64,000 nucleotides of DNA from Apostichopus japonicus (taxonomy: Eukaryota > Echinodermata > Holothuroidea > Aspidochirotida > Stichopodidae): NCBI RefSeq assembly GCF_037975245.1, contig NC_092572.1, positions 6,465,501 to 6,529,500 of the forward strand, in the 5' to 3' direction. This document shows positions 49,301 to 58,715 of this stretch, in pieces (positions within the stretch are counted from its first letter, which is position 1; each line of letters starts with the position of its first letter). A model generated the notes under the pieces. That model had not been told where the DNA came from and searched no databases. It was given only the letters and a program-made list of their open reading frames with translations. Both the position numbers and the translations under genes were made by a program.

Positions 49301-52300
49301 GGAAAAACAAAAATATTATAATCCTGGAGGGTTGACTGTAACACAGTTATATCTAACACAGAAATGATCTCATGATGTGATGAAACGAGAGTTAAGGAAT
49401 AAGACATTGGAAGCACTTTCTTCCGATTGTACATTCCGAAATCTATGGGAGAAAAGTCTCCTTTCTTTTCCTTTTTTTCTGCAAAAATTACATGGAACAG
49501 GCGATTTGTAGGCAGATCGACAACTATTGAAATGTCGTGCCTTGTGACAGTTTCTGTTACCTCCATTCTGTTTAATTGAATTTTGTCCACGAGAGCCACA
49601 AAACGGCGAATATTGTGCTCATAATAATAAATTTATATATTTATATTGCACATATAAACACAATTAATTTGTAATGTGTGTGACAGGTTCAATTTTAGTA
49701 TTAAAAATGTGGTATATTTCGCCGTTTGTAGAAAACCATTTGTTCTCATATTTTTTAGAATAGCTTAACCGGAATTGCAATTAGCCTAATACTGGGGTCA
49801 TTACGTTACGATTTCAAAGACGACGGGTCTATACTACACCGTTGTAGCTGTCGTGTGTTAGGCAAATAGTTACTTCTAGTGTATGCATTCACAACGATAT
49901 TTCTTCAGATTGGAGTACTTTAGAAGTCAGTTGATCGTACCTTGCATAAGCCTCAGTAATAAATCTAAACCTACCAAAGCTCTGATCAGTTCTGTTATAT
50001 AATAGCTGTTTGATTATAGTGATAGTGGGTGCAGTTGTAGATAGGGCCTACAATCAAATATCAAGTAATCTTTTGAATTTGTAACATTAGTAAAACTTAA
50101 GTTGACTTTGAACGGATTCATTAATTTTGGAGTTAGTTTCTCCGATTGGCCTGGGCCTAACCTACTGCAATGATTTTTTTATTGCAAAAGCTCAACTGTG
50201 ACAATATGAGATGGTTTGAACCAGAATTTTCTGAAGAAATAAATTATACTGTCATAATTGGCGAGTCAAAAAGATTATACAATGATAGGCAAAGGCATTG
50301 GCAAAGGCAAAGGTATTGTATGCGTTATTAAATATTTTGAATATAAAGAATACTGTGGCGATATAGATTAGGTAGTACCATAATATTGCATTTTGTCTTA
50401 GTCGTTTACGTAGTTTTTATTGTGTAAGTCAGTCATAAAAACCAAACTGCTAGCCAATAAGCTTTGTCTTGAGATGTTGCAATAACGATGACTGACCTTG
50501 ATATATTTTATTTCAGTGCGAAACTATGGACTGAAGTTGAAGTGTTCCAATGGTCCTGTGAAAAGCCCTGTATCTGATGTTAGACTACTGTTTTAGAAAG
50601 CCATTGGTTACAGTTTCACACAAAAATACCAACTATTACTCCATCGGGAATGATTGAATTTAGCGGAGAAGTGCTAATATGTTATGTCTATGTCTATGTT
50701 ATGTGTACTGATTAGTAAATTTGCATCTGCATTTTATCTCTTATAGAAAACGGTGAAACAAAAAGACAAAGAAATTGACAATCAACGTAACAACTTTCTC
50801 GATTGCCAGGTAACTTCCAGTATATGTCGTTTATCTAACGAAAAAGGGCTTTAAAGGCCTAACGTGAGATCTGGGGAGGAATCATTCATCAGACTTGTCA
50901 CTGCGCATAGCTATTAAAAATTTCCAATTATAACTTGTTTGACATTACCAATCACGTTCACGTACTAACGATTCGTTGTGTCGTGATTTTTCAATTACTT
51001 GAAGATATTGAAGAAAGGTTCAAACAGTAAAAACTCAAACGCTCACACTACATTTTAAGTATTAATGTAGAGTCAACTGTGATATAAATTGCATCGCAAA
51101 GAATAAATGTGTACTGGAATTAAATTAACTTGATCTCAACACAATTAACAAATACCGCTGACAGGGTATTCTGAAGCAATGAACATTAAACAAGGTAAAG
51201 ATCCAGGTGGGTAATATGTGGCAAAGTGCCTGACCTGAAATATTCATTACGATAAGTAAATATCAATTCATGATTTGTTTTCTTCTGGATGTTCATTTAT
51301 GCAATTTGACTTGTAACCACCCATTAAATTATGAGCTAGCCGATGTAGTAGCCATGACTCAGTAATAAATCCAGATAAATCTTTAGCTGATTTGGTATTA
51401 CAATTTTGAAAATACTTGAGAAATCCAAGAGAAGCAACTTTCACATAGTGGTTTGCTTGCTATTCAAGTTTGACACAAGTTCATGGAAAAGTGATAAGCA
51501 CAGCTTCAACACACGACTCAATTTTCTATAAAAGCGATAGCTCATTTCAGGAAAAACGGAGATAGGGGATTGTAAGTATGAACCTTACATTAATGAGATG
51601 ATTTGTTAATTCCTCATTTGCCCCATCCTGTTTCAAGTTTATCTGCAAAAATACAGTAATGTACAAGACTCGAGGAAATAACAGAACAAGCAGGGACTTC
51701 ATACATTTGAAAGAAGTGTGAAATCAAAACCTTAAAGTAAAATTTATAGTAAATAATGACTTAGTTACGAAGACGTGAGTATGTTTCGAGCAAAATAATA
51801 CTTTATTCAATTGTTCAATAGCAGTTAATGGTTTCTGACACTATTTTTAAATCCTGATATTCTCAATTCTAAGCAATACATTTAGTTTATCAAAATATCC
51901 AGCGCATTTATCTCATTTTAGGAATGATTTATACCAATATTATAACACACGTAGATTCAAACAAATCTAGCTTATTCTTCAAGCAATTCCTTAAACAGAA
52001 CATACATTCACCCTTGTCTACAGTAATAGGTTCGATTTGGATCCTTAAAATGACATTCTGTGTTTGTTCCCCTTTTTATGTAGAGCAAGTTGAAAGCAAA
52101 AGATAGTGAACTTGAGGAAATCAGTAAAGTATGTGCTAACTTAAAGGTGAGTTTTTCAATTTCAAAAGTTCATTGTTGCTGCAAGTCGTAGTGAACACTA
52201 TGGGTGGAGATAGAAATATTAAGCCATCAGTAGCTATTCATTTCTGATTGGCAAACTGTTTTCGATACTCAGTAACGTTTAGACTATACTAAAGTAATTA

Positions 52301-54820
52301 CTATTTATATATTTATTTCGTACTTAAAACGATCATTTCATAAGTTGACCATTCGCCTTGTCTATTTCATTAGGACGTAAACATAAAGTTATAATTTATG
52401 TCACCTTTATGTTTTAAAAACAAAGACTAGTTGTGTGCTATTTTTCGTTGAATTAAAATTAAAGGGGAAGTTAATGGGAGAATTAAACATAACAATACAG
52501 TTTCAAGTGGTAACATGATGATTTATATTTTTTAATATAGCATTTCCTCAAGTTACGGTGAAAAAAATAAAAGCAGACAAAATACTGATTTATCCTTGTT
52601 CTTCCAAAAAAAACTACAAGTCATCAGTACAAATGCTATAAACTTCGAAGATGGGTAAAAAGTATAAAATGATAGAGTTCTTAATAACACTTGATTACGT
52701 CACCAATATAAAATACACATCCATCCCACAACTGAAATATTGTTTTGAGATATTATAATAAATTTCAACGTTACGACAATACAAGAGGTTGTTTTGTATG
52801 CATGACGACAAGATACTACTTTCTGGAAGGAAGGAACACATCACATAGCAACAAACAACTGGGTTTCATTTGTATTTGGTGACGCCTTCCACTCCCTCCA
52901 CCTCCTGCGTCTTAAACGTCTGCAATAATTGTTGATTAATGTGTGCACCATATAAAGCCAGTTGAGTGAATGGATTTTAATTTCATGAGAATTAGAAAGG
53001 CCAATGATCAGAACAAAAACAACATATTTACAGGCGAATGATATATGAGAGTCATCCTATTTTCAATATTTTTGAAACCAACATACATTAAATTTATCCC
53101 TTATATCCTGTCAATATCCAAGTGTTACCGTACAGTACAAACGTTTCGGGTTAACTTTTACTCTAGCACAAAATAAATCAGTATTCAAACTTAGTGTTGC
53201 ATTTTTGAAGAGCTTTGAACTGTGCCTCCAATAAAATGCTATGACTCATGTAGACAAATAAGGCTATACAAATCCATGCATTTGTAGAGGAATTTGACGA
53301 TTGTGCATACTACATTTCTGATACCGGATATATTATTCACTGTTTGATAACCAAAGCACTTAAAATGTAAACAGAAAAAAACACCTTAATGACACTAATG
53401 ACATTCTTTTATACACTTAGTCAATATATATACCTTTATACTGCCCTTTCATCTTACAGGAGGACTTGGTGAAGAAAGAACGTGAATTGAATCGCGCTAA
53501 GGAGCAGAAAGTAAGTATTGTATCTGTCAATGAGGACAATAAAGACAAAGCCATGAACTTCTCAATACCTAACAGCTTTCTGAAAAAAAATGGCATTTCG
53601 GGTTAACTTTTACTTTAGCACAAAATAAATCAGTATTCAAACTTAGTGTTGCATTTTTGAAGAGCTTTGAACTGTGCCTCCAATAAAATGCTATGACTCA
53701 TGTAGACAAATAAGGCTATACAAATCCATGCATTTGTAGAGGAATTTGACGATTGTGCATACTACATTTCTGATACCGGATATATTATTCACTGTTTGAT
53801 AACCAAAGCACTTAAAATGTAAACAGAAAAAAACACCTTAATGACACTAATGACATTCTTTTATACACTTAGTCACAGGAGGACTTGGTGAAGAAAGAAC
53901 GTGAATTGAATCGCGCTAAGGAGCAGAAAGTAAGTATTGCATCTGTCAATGAGGACAATAAAGACAAAGCCATGACCTTATAAATACCTAACAGCTTTCT
54001 GAAAAAAATGGCATTTGTGTCAGTGCTACAAGTTACACGGAAAATTTTAAAAGTCAATATCCCTTCATTGTATGGCAAAAGTGCAAACGTACTGACAGAA
54101 AAATAACTCACTGGATGTCACCATTTTATACTGCTGGAAGCAATTGTGGTGTAGAGACTCATTATGTCCTCTAATCGCATCATGTCATTAGTCTCTTTGC
54201 CTTGATGCCTTAACAGATTGCGTCGTTTTTAAGCAATATGACAAAAGACATTTTGTGCCAGTTATTTGATCACATTAATAAAACATCGACAAAAGGAAGG
54301 AATAGCGCGTGAATTGAGAGGTATTTGTAAAATATAATTACTTTGCCCCAATTTGAGTAGGGTTTGAAAACTTATTGAATGTCTTTATCTATCTCGATAT
54401 CTTTCATTTATTATTTAATAATTAAGAAATATACTCAGCTGCGATGACAGCTTAAAGTGGAAGGCGGGACTTGGAGACAATCTCCAGAAGAATTTGGTTA
54501 TCGTTGCCGAGCCTCATAGTCGGCTAAGCAGGCCGTTCTAGCATTCCTGTAATGCTTTAATACGAGTATTAGGTTTTGTATATGCCTATTCTCTCTAAGC
54601 TACTTCAAGTATTAAGAGGACTATATGAAACTGTACATTGAACAGAATCCCCACCTCTACCCAACCCCTTTTCCACATCCACCTCCCTGGCCCCTGTTTC
54701 TACACCCTTGCAACGTGGTATTTATCATATCCAAAACATTTTCATGCATATAATTGTTCCACACAGAGTGCCGCAAAGAGTTTTGATAGTAATCAAGGAG
54801 TTAACTGGCAGAGGAAATGA
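40336..54820 (+). CDS. Gene C: Ig x2 - TM - coiled-coil receptor
   Basis: Joined exons: 40336-40390, 41126-41428, 41783-42112, 42432-42524, 44305-44471, 45748-45780, 48250-48312, 49026-49067, 50747-50809, 52084-52146, 53460-53510, 53879-53929, 54767-54820. Every junction is GT/AG and in phase (1 through the membrane exon, then 0); the total is 455 codons plus stop with no lesion. The ectodomain parallels gene B, but the cytoplasmic part has no kinase. A juxtamembrane exon is followed by seven small phase-0 exons of charged heptad-repeat sequence. A plausible reading is a type I receptor that dimerises or recruits partners through an intracellular coiled coil (inference). Its 3' portion is paralogous to that of gene A. 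Confidence 0.75.
41126..41428 (+). CDS. Gene C exon 2: Ig V-like domain
   Basis: 303 nt, phase 1-1, CATATCAG to GTTCGC. Cys in EIFCMVEG, Trp in YYFWRKGE, then LNDEGKYFCRV, the D-x-G-x-Y-x-C F strand. Extra Cys in NECHGE. Same ending (VxVQG) as gene B Ig1. Confidence 0.85.
41783..42112 (+). CDS. Gene C exon 3: Ig-like domain 2
   Basis: 330 nt, phase 1-1, TTATTATCAG to GTAAGAAA. Cys in SLTCTAYN, Trp in LKWFNGSKE and Cys in FLTCQAVD. An additional CDIESSC pair near its N-terminus. Sequons NGS and NMT. Confidence 0.85.
42432..42524 (+). CDS. Gene C exon 4: transmembrane helix
   Basis: 93 nt, phase 1-1, CATCTTTTCAG to GTATGG. Encodes VPAQETLPS and then a hydrophobic span (WIIVAVTLAGCFIVFGIIL), ending in RIK at the inner face. 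Confidence 0.85.
42755..42794 (+). CDS. Gene C optional 40-nt exon: basic stop-transfer segment
   Basis: Strong acceptor (TTTTGTTTTCCATCCAG) and donor (GTAAGC). Phase 1 in fits the TM exon and gives A-R-A-N-R-K-W-R-K-K-Y-K-T, a typical basic juxtamembrane stretch. It leaves phase 2, which is out of register with exon 44305-44471 and would run to a TGA there. It is either an alternative exon making a short-tailed receptor, or it needs another exon that I could not find. Confidence 0.5.
44305..44471 (+). CDS. Gene C exon 5: juxtamembrane region
   Basis: 167 nt, acceptor TTTTTAATGTATTAG, donor GTAAAAT. Phase 1 in and 0 out match the TM exon and the first coiled-coil exon. Encodes NELDRWISRNTQTREIASRS, then PSYIGSELRK and GEYVGLSADK. 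The two tyrosines (Y-I-G-S, Y-V-G-L) might be phosphorylated; this is inference. Confidence 0.6.
45748..45780 (+). CDS. Gene C exon 6: coiled-coil micro-exon (11 residues)
   Basis: TTTTTATGCAG to GTAAGAA. Reads E-K-K-D-G-E-I-S-E-L-K, sharing the K-D-x-E-[IL]-x-x-L-K pattern of the later exons. Phase 0-0. Confidence 0.7.
45813..46310 (+). repeat. Diverged tandem duplication in intron (~260-bp unit)
   Basis: Two copies (from about 45813 and 46077) share CAAGCTGTCGAG, TAGCGAAT, CTTGAGAAAGACT, TTTGATT and CAGTATAGTTGGCCGTAA. No exon is included. Confidence 0.8.
48250..48312 (+). CDS. Gene C exon 7: coiled-coil exon (21 residues)
   Basis: 63 nt, phase 0-0, acceptor CGTTGAAG, donor GTGGGT. Reads ELAKTKDQEI then ANKDQELTKLK: three heptads with hydrophobic residues at regular a/d spacing, and an internal near-repeat (TKDQE, NKDQE). 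Confidence 0.75.
49026..49067 (+). CDS. Gene C exon 8: coiled-coil exon (14 residues)
   Basis: 42 nt, phase 0-0, TTTATAATAG to GTAAGTT. Reads R-D-V-Q-S-K-A-K-S-L-A-D-L-E, two heptads. Relic relatives of this exon appear at 58.7-60.6 kb. Confidence 0.75.
49219..49599 (-). CDS. Unassigned antisense open frame in an intron of gene C
   Basis: 126 codons with an ordinary amino-acid mix, on the minus strand between exons 8 and 9. The part after MEVTETVTRHD could start after an acceptor-like TTAAACAG. SVLDITVLQ...DYNIFVF faintly resembles an Ig E-F region, but the F-strand Cys is absent. I do not recognise a family; it could be chance or an old insertion. Confidence 0.2.
   Translation of the reverse strand: MALVDKIQLNRMEVTETVTRHDISIVVDLPTNRLFHVIFAEKKEKKGDFSPIDFGMYNRKKVLPMSYSLTLVSSHHEIISVLDITVLQSTLQDYNIFVFPYTLQYIDILQRYLNISFKATVISRDN
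50747..50809 (+). CDS. Gene C exon 9: coiled-coil exon (21 residues)
   Basis: 63 nt, phase 0-0, ATCTCTTATAG to GTAACT. Reads KTVKQKDKEIDN then QRNNFLDCQ. Confidence 0.75.
51551..51571 (+). pseudogene. 21-nt heptad-sized micro-exon with stop codon (relic)
   Basis: Bounded by CTCATTTCAG and GTAAGTATG, both consensus, inside the intron between exons 9 and 10 of gene C. Phase 0 reads E-K-R-R-TAG-G-I. Its length of exactly one heptad matches the exon grammar of gene C, so it looks like a disabled or poison exon. Confidence 0.4.
52084..52146 (+). CDS. Gene C exon 10: coiled-coil exon (21 residues)
   Basis: 63 nt, phase 0-0, TTTTTATGTAG to GTGAGT. Reads SKLKAKDSELEEI then SKVCANLK. Confidence 0.75.
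53460..53510 (+). CDS. Gene C exon 11: coiled-coil exon (17 residues), original copy
   Basis: 51 nt, phase 0-0, acceptor TTTCATCTTACAG, donor GTAAGT. Reads EDLVKKERELNRAKEQK. Confidence 0.8.
53879..53929 (+). CDS. Gene C exon 12: duplicate of exon 11
   Basis: Identical over all 51 nt to 53460-53510 and also phase 0-0. Its acceptor is weaker: the 33 bases carrying the original branch/pyrimidine region are deleted, leaving TTATACACTTAGTCACAG. Inclusion adds 17 residues in frame; skipping also keeps the frame. Confidence 0.65.
54767..54820 (+). CDS. Gene C exon 13: C-terminal exon and stop
   Basis: Acceptor TGTTCCACACAG. Phase 0 reads S-A-A-K-S-F-D-S-N-Q-G-V-N-W-Q-R-K and TGA. The stop coincides with a TGA in the paralogous block of gene A. 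ATTAAA at 55001-55006 is a possible poly(A) signal. Confidence 0.65.
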   Translation, partial: SAAKSFDSNQGVNWQRK

Positions 54821-54824
54821 TGGC

Positions 54825-56497
54825 GCAAAAGCTCTCTTGTATTATCTCGCGAATAAGTTTCATCGACGTTTTGAAGAATTCCATATTAACAATTGTGATG
54901 TGAAATATCATATATTGTTTACGATCATACTAGACCTTTTCTATAACGTTTCCAGCTAACTGTGTACACATAGCTCTTGATAAGTTTATCTCACATCCCT
55001 ATTAAAGTCTGCTACTTTGTAACATTAATGCCATACTAAAACAGAATAAGACATATCTTTCATTTATTAATTTGAAGGTATACTTCTATGACGATATTTT
55101 CAACACATCGGCTTCATGAATTAAAAGCAATATTTTTGGGGTACATAACCACCTAATCCACTATATGGATAGCAGGTTGTATCACGTGATTAATGAATGA
55201 CGCCATATGGCAAGTGACGTTTTGTAAGAAGCTACTCAGAGATACTGAACTTTTTATGTATTGTGGAGAAAAAATAATTCCGTCGATGGTCATTTTTTTT
55301 AGGTTAGTCAGATCTTCTGTGTCTTGTCATGCCTGAGTTTCGACAGGGAAACGCTTTGTAATAGTAACAGAGTATATGAGTAACCTTCGTGCTTTAAGTC
55401 TATCGTGCGGTTAATATATTGAACTTACTTGTAAGCTTAATCTGGTTTCGGTGTCCGACCAACATGGAACGCTAAGATATTATTATTATTATGATTATTA
55501 TTATTTTGCTTTGGCCGTGTGATCTACAACTTTAATTACGAAACTGATAAGTAACTTTCGTCGATAGTTCATATATTTCATATCATTCTGAGTTGCATTT
55601 TATTATATTATGTTTCGATTTTTTTTATATTAGTCTTACAATTTGTGTAACATTAGGGTTTAGTATTGCCGTAGCAATACCTACGCTCCAGTGAGCCATG
55701 ACACGTTTAGTTTCTCACAAGTAATTCCTATTTATCCAAGAGTGACTAATAGACATTCCTACTCTACTGAGTAAATGACAATGGGAAAGTAATCCATTTC
55801 TCCCTAGTAACTAACAGTGAGTTAGTACGCTATTCTTCACGAATAGCTAATTGTTATTTAGCTTTTCCACTTTTTGCAAATTTTCAATGAGTAAGCAACT
55901 GACAGGCTAACATTGGAGAACAAGTGAGTAATCTCTTGTGGGTAAATGTTGATGCACAAGTACCTTCTCACGACTAACTATTGACTAATGACCGGGCAAT
56001 TGATCAACAGTAACTGTTTAAGCCAGTATAATTCTCATGATTAAAAGGTAACAAGAAAATCGAACAGTTTCGCACGGCAATTTGGTGAGCAAATGAGATG
56101 TTCTCACGAGCACCTGTTAAACTAATGAAAGTAACGTACTGTATAGGCCGCAGCCTTCAGATTGGCCCGATGAAAAACTACCTTTACTTCCGTCGGATTT
56201 TTAAATAAAAGGCAAAGTAAGGGCGATGATTCAGCAATTATGTGATCTACCGATTGATCTCCATGGTGATTTTGTGGGCTGGTGATTATTGAATACCGAA
56301 CATTTACGACTGCTGTTGGTGACCTTATAAATGATAAATTCGCACTAGTAATCATTCGCACACAAAGAAGCCTACTTCATAGGCTAAAGTCTTATGTTTT
56401 AATTTGCTGACAGCCATTGCTTTATTATTATACCTATTATTATCACATGTATGTAGTAGTATAATCTGGATAGCTTACCAGTCTTTAATGATGTAGA

Positions 56498-56558
<61 letters not shown>

Positions 56559-57110
56559 TTCTGCCATTGAATATCAGTATCCTACCTGTCTTTATACTGT
56601 TATGAAAATGTTAATGTCCAACACAGGGGGTTATTTGTCTAGTGCATGAAATGTCTAGGCATGTTGTTATAAAAACTCCCTGGTCTATCAGTGGCAATTA
56701 CTTCACTCTTCTTGAGGTTCCAGTTATGCTAAGTAGATAGATAGCTCTAAGTACGTGCACCCAAAAAGGTGATTTATATGGGAGTGCATGTATGGTCACT
56801 ATAGCTGTAGATATGTGTAAGTTGTGAGTGGTCCGTTCTGTTTGAGACATCGAAGAATAAGGTTGTGTGCTACCGACTATTCTGACATTCATGTTGTGGA
56901 GTTTTGACACAGTTCGCTCCATGCTTTCCTTGTCTGTTCAATACGACGTTATGATATGTATTACTGTTGGCACTCATTATCACGAACTCGATTTTCTAAG
57001 GTGAGTTTGATTTCACCAGTTAAACATGATTTCTTATTAAAAACTAAGCTGAAGATTTTCTACTGTGGTCGGGAATTAAAGTTAAAACTGGCAGACTGCT
57101 TACACAGCTC
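54825..57110. other. 3' flank of gene C
   Basis: Contains the probable 3' UTR, (ATT)n near 55480-55505, and an (AT)n(GT)n microsatellite at 56498-56555. 55130-57340 is absent from the gene A copy of the duplication. Confidence 0.5.
56498..56555. repeat. (TA)n-(TG)n microsatellite
   Basis: About 12 TA units directly followed by about 17 GT units. Confidence 0.95.
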
Positions 57111-57310
57111 TGAGGGTGTGTGCGTCATTTAGGAGTCCTTCTGACTGAGGGTGCGTGCGTCGTGGGAGGAATCTCACCAAGGGTTCGTGCGTCGTGAATA
57201 GTGCCTTTCCTTCTGAGGGTGCACGCGTTTCAAGACGCCGGCGAACAGTGCGTGCGTGTTATCATCATATACAGGTTATTTGTTATTCAAGGAGTGTGTG
57301 CGTTCTAAGA
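57110..57310 (+). repeat. Imperfect G/T-rich minisatellite
   Basis: Motif like GAGGGTGCGTGCGTC recurs five to six times with irregular spacers; base composition is markedly GC-richer than the flanks. Confidence 0.7.
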
Positions 57311-58715
57311 CGTAGATATCTGTTAATGTGTTTTTTTTCAAATCTGTAAATATCTTAATTTTTATAATATATTGTGTCAATTGTTATCGCTTGTGTTTGG
57401 GTATAATTTTCGTACTTTGTCGTTCCCTCCTTGAGCCATCAGCCATTGGCTAAACTTGGCCCACCATTATCGGAAACTATCATTTTAATTCCAATAACAC
57501 TACGTGTGAGCTCTCTCATAGGTACAACTTACATGCTGAAGTAAAATTGTTTAACATATAGTACCAACATATTCGATTAATATTGCTAAAATATACATAT
57601 GATCATTTCGATATAAATTCTTGAAATTGATTCCCGGTAACCTGGTTGAGCATATAGCAGTGTTGAATGATACATGATGAAGGTTGCCTTTATCTCGTAT
57701 GGTTGAATTATTTTTGATTTTCAGATTTCTGTCAAAGTAATTTTTCTTGATGAATCGAAATGTTAAGTGTTTGAAGGATTGAGTGTGTTAATGTAGATAT
57801 ATGTAGCAGGGTTAAAATGAGCCCATGTAAAAATTCACCAACATTGTTGATTATATATTAAAATTATATCGATAAGCTAACTTAACACACAGTGTCAAAA
57901 CAGCTTTGGGGTATCTTCTTACATGGTAACCATTGTCGGCATAGGTTTACAGGACCGTGTGGAATAGACGAAGTAATTTTCCTTGCAGTTTGCCCCTTTG
58001 ATGCAATCACAAAATGATATTCGTTTCGCATTATAGTCCATCCCATTCATGGATATATGTAAAATGCAAGAAAGCCAGAGTATACGGCCTCCAGCGTTTT
58101 AAAACACATGCACTAAACACAGTATAGACTACTGTGGTAACCTGACAGGATACCTGTCAGCAGGAGCCCGGTGTTCTGACCTTACTTGTACCTTGTATGG
58201 GAATTGTTACAGTTGCATACAGAAGGTATAGTTCTATGACTAATTCGGATAGATAATCACGAAAGAAATATAATGGGAGAGGAAGGTAGACTTTCTTATT
58301 TTAAACGTTTTGCCACATTATTTTCAAATTGTATCAGGAGTGAGCGTTCACTGCGATAATGTCAAGAGTTGCCTTAGGTAGTGATACACTGTACTGTATA
58401 ACAGAAATCCAAGAGTTCAAGGAAAGGAGTTATATTCACTACATTCGGTTTAGTATGTGTGATCTTAATGTAGAAACTCTGCAGATGATAAGTGTCTATA
58501 TGATAAGAACACTCATATAATAATCAAGTTTTCAAATTCCCTAATAGAGACGATTGATATGTTCCTTTTAGTCTTGTAGGAAGAATACCGTTTTCCAAGT
58601 TGTACCTTATACTTGAATGTTGCAAACACTCCACTTCACTTATGATTGTTCGTTGACCTAAAATTCGGCTTATTCGGATATATGGTTTAGTCATTTCAAT
58701 AAATTTAAATCCATT

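Larger units (their letters stand above)
53145..54015 (+). repeat. Tandem duplication containing a coding exon
   Basis: Unit about 53145-53596 repeated at 53597-54015. Long identical stretches start at CGGGTTAACTTTTACT (53147 and 53599) and end at TTTCTGAAAAAAA...TGGCATTT. The second copy has a 33-bp deletion just before the exon and only a handful of substitutions, so the event is recent. Confidence 0.9.
54061..57450 (+). repeat. Segmental duplication, copy 2 (pairs with 1731-3880)
   Basis: Shares the collinear blocks listed for copy 1. It covers the last intron, the terminal exon and the 3' flank of gene C. Confidence 0.8.
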
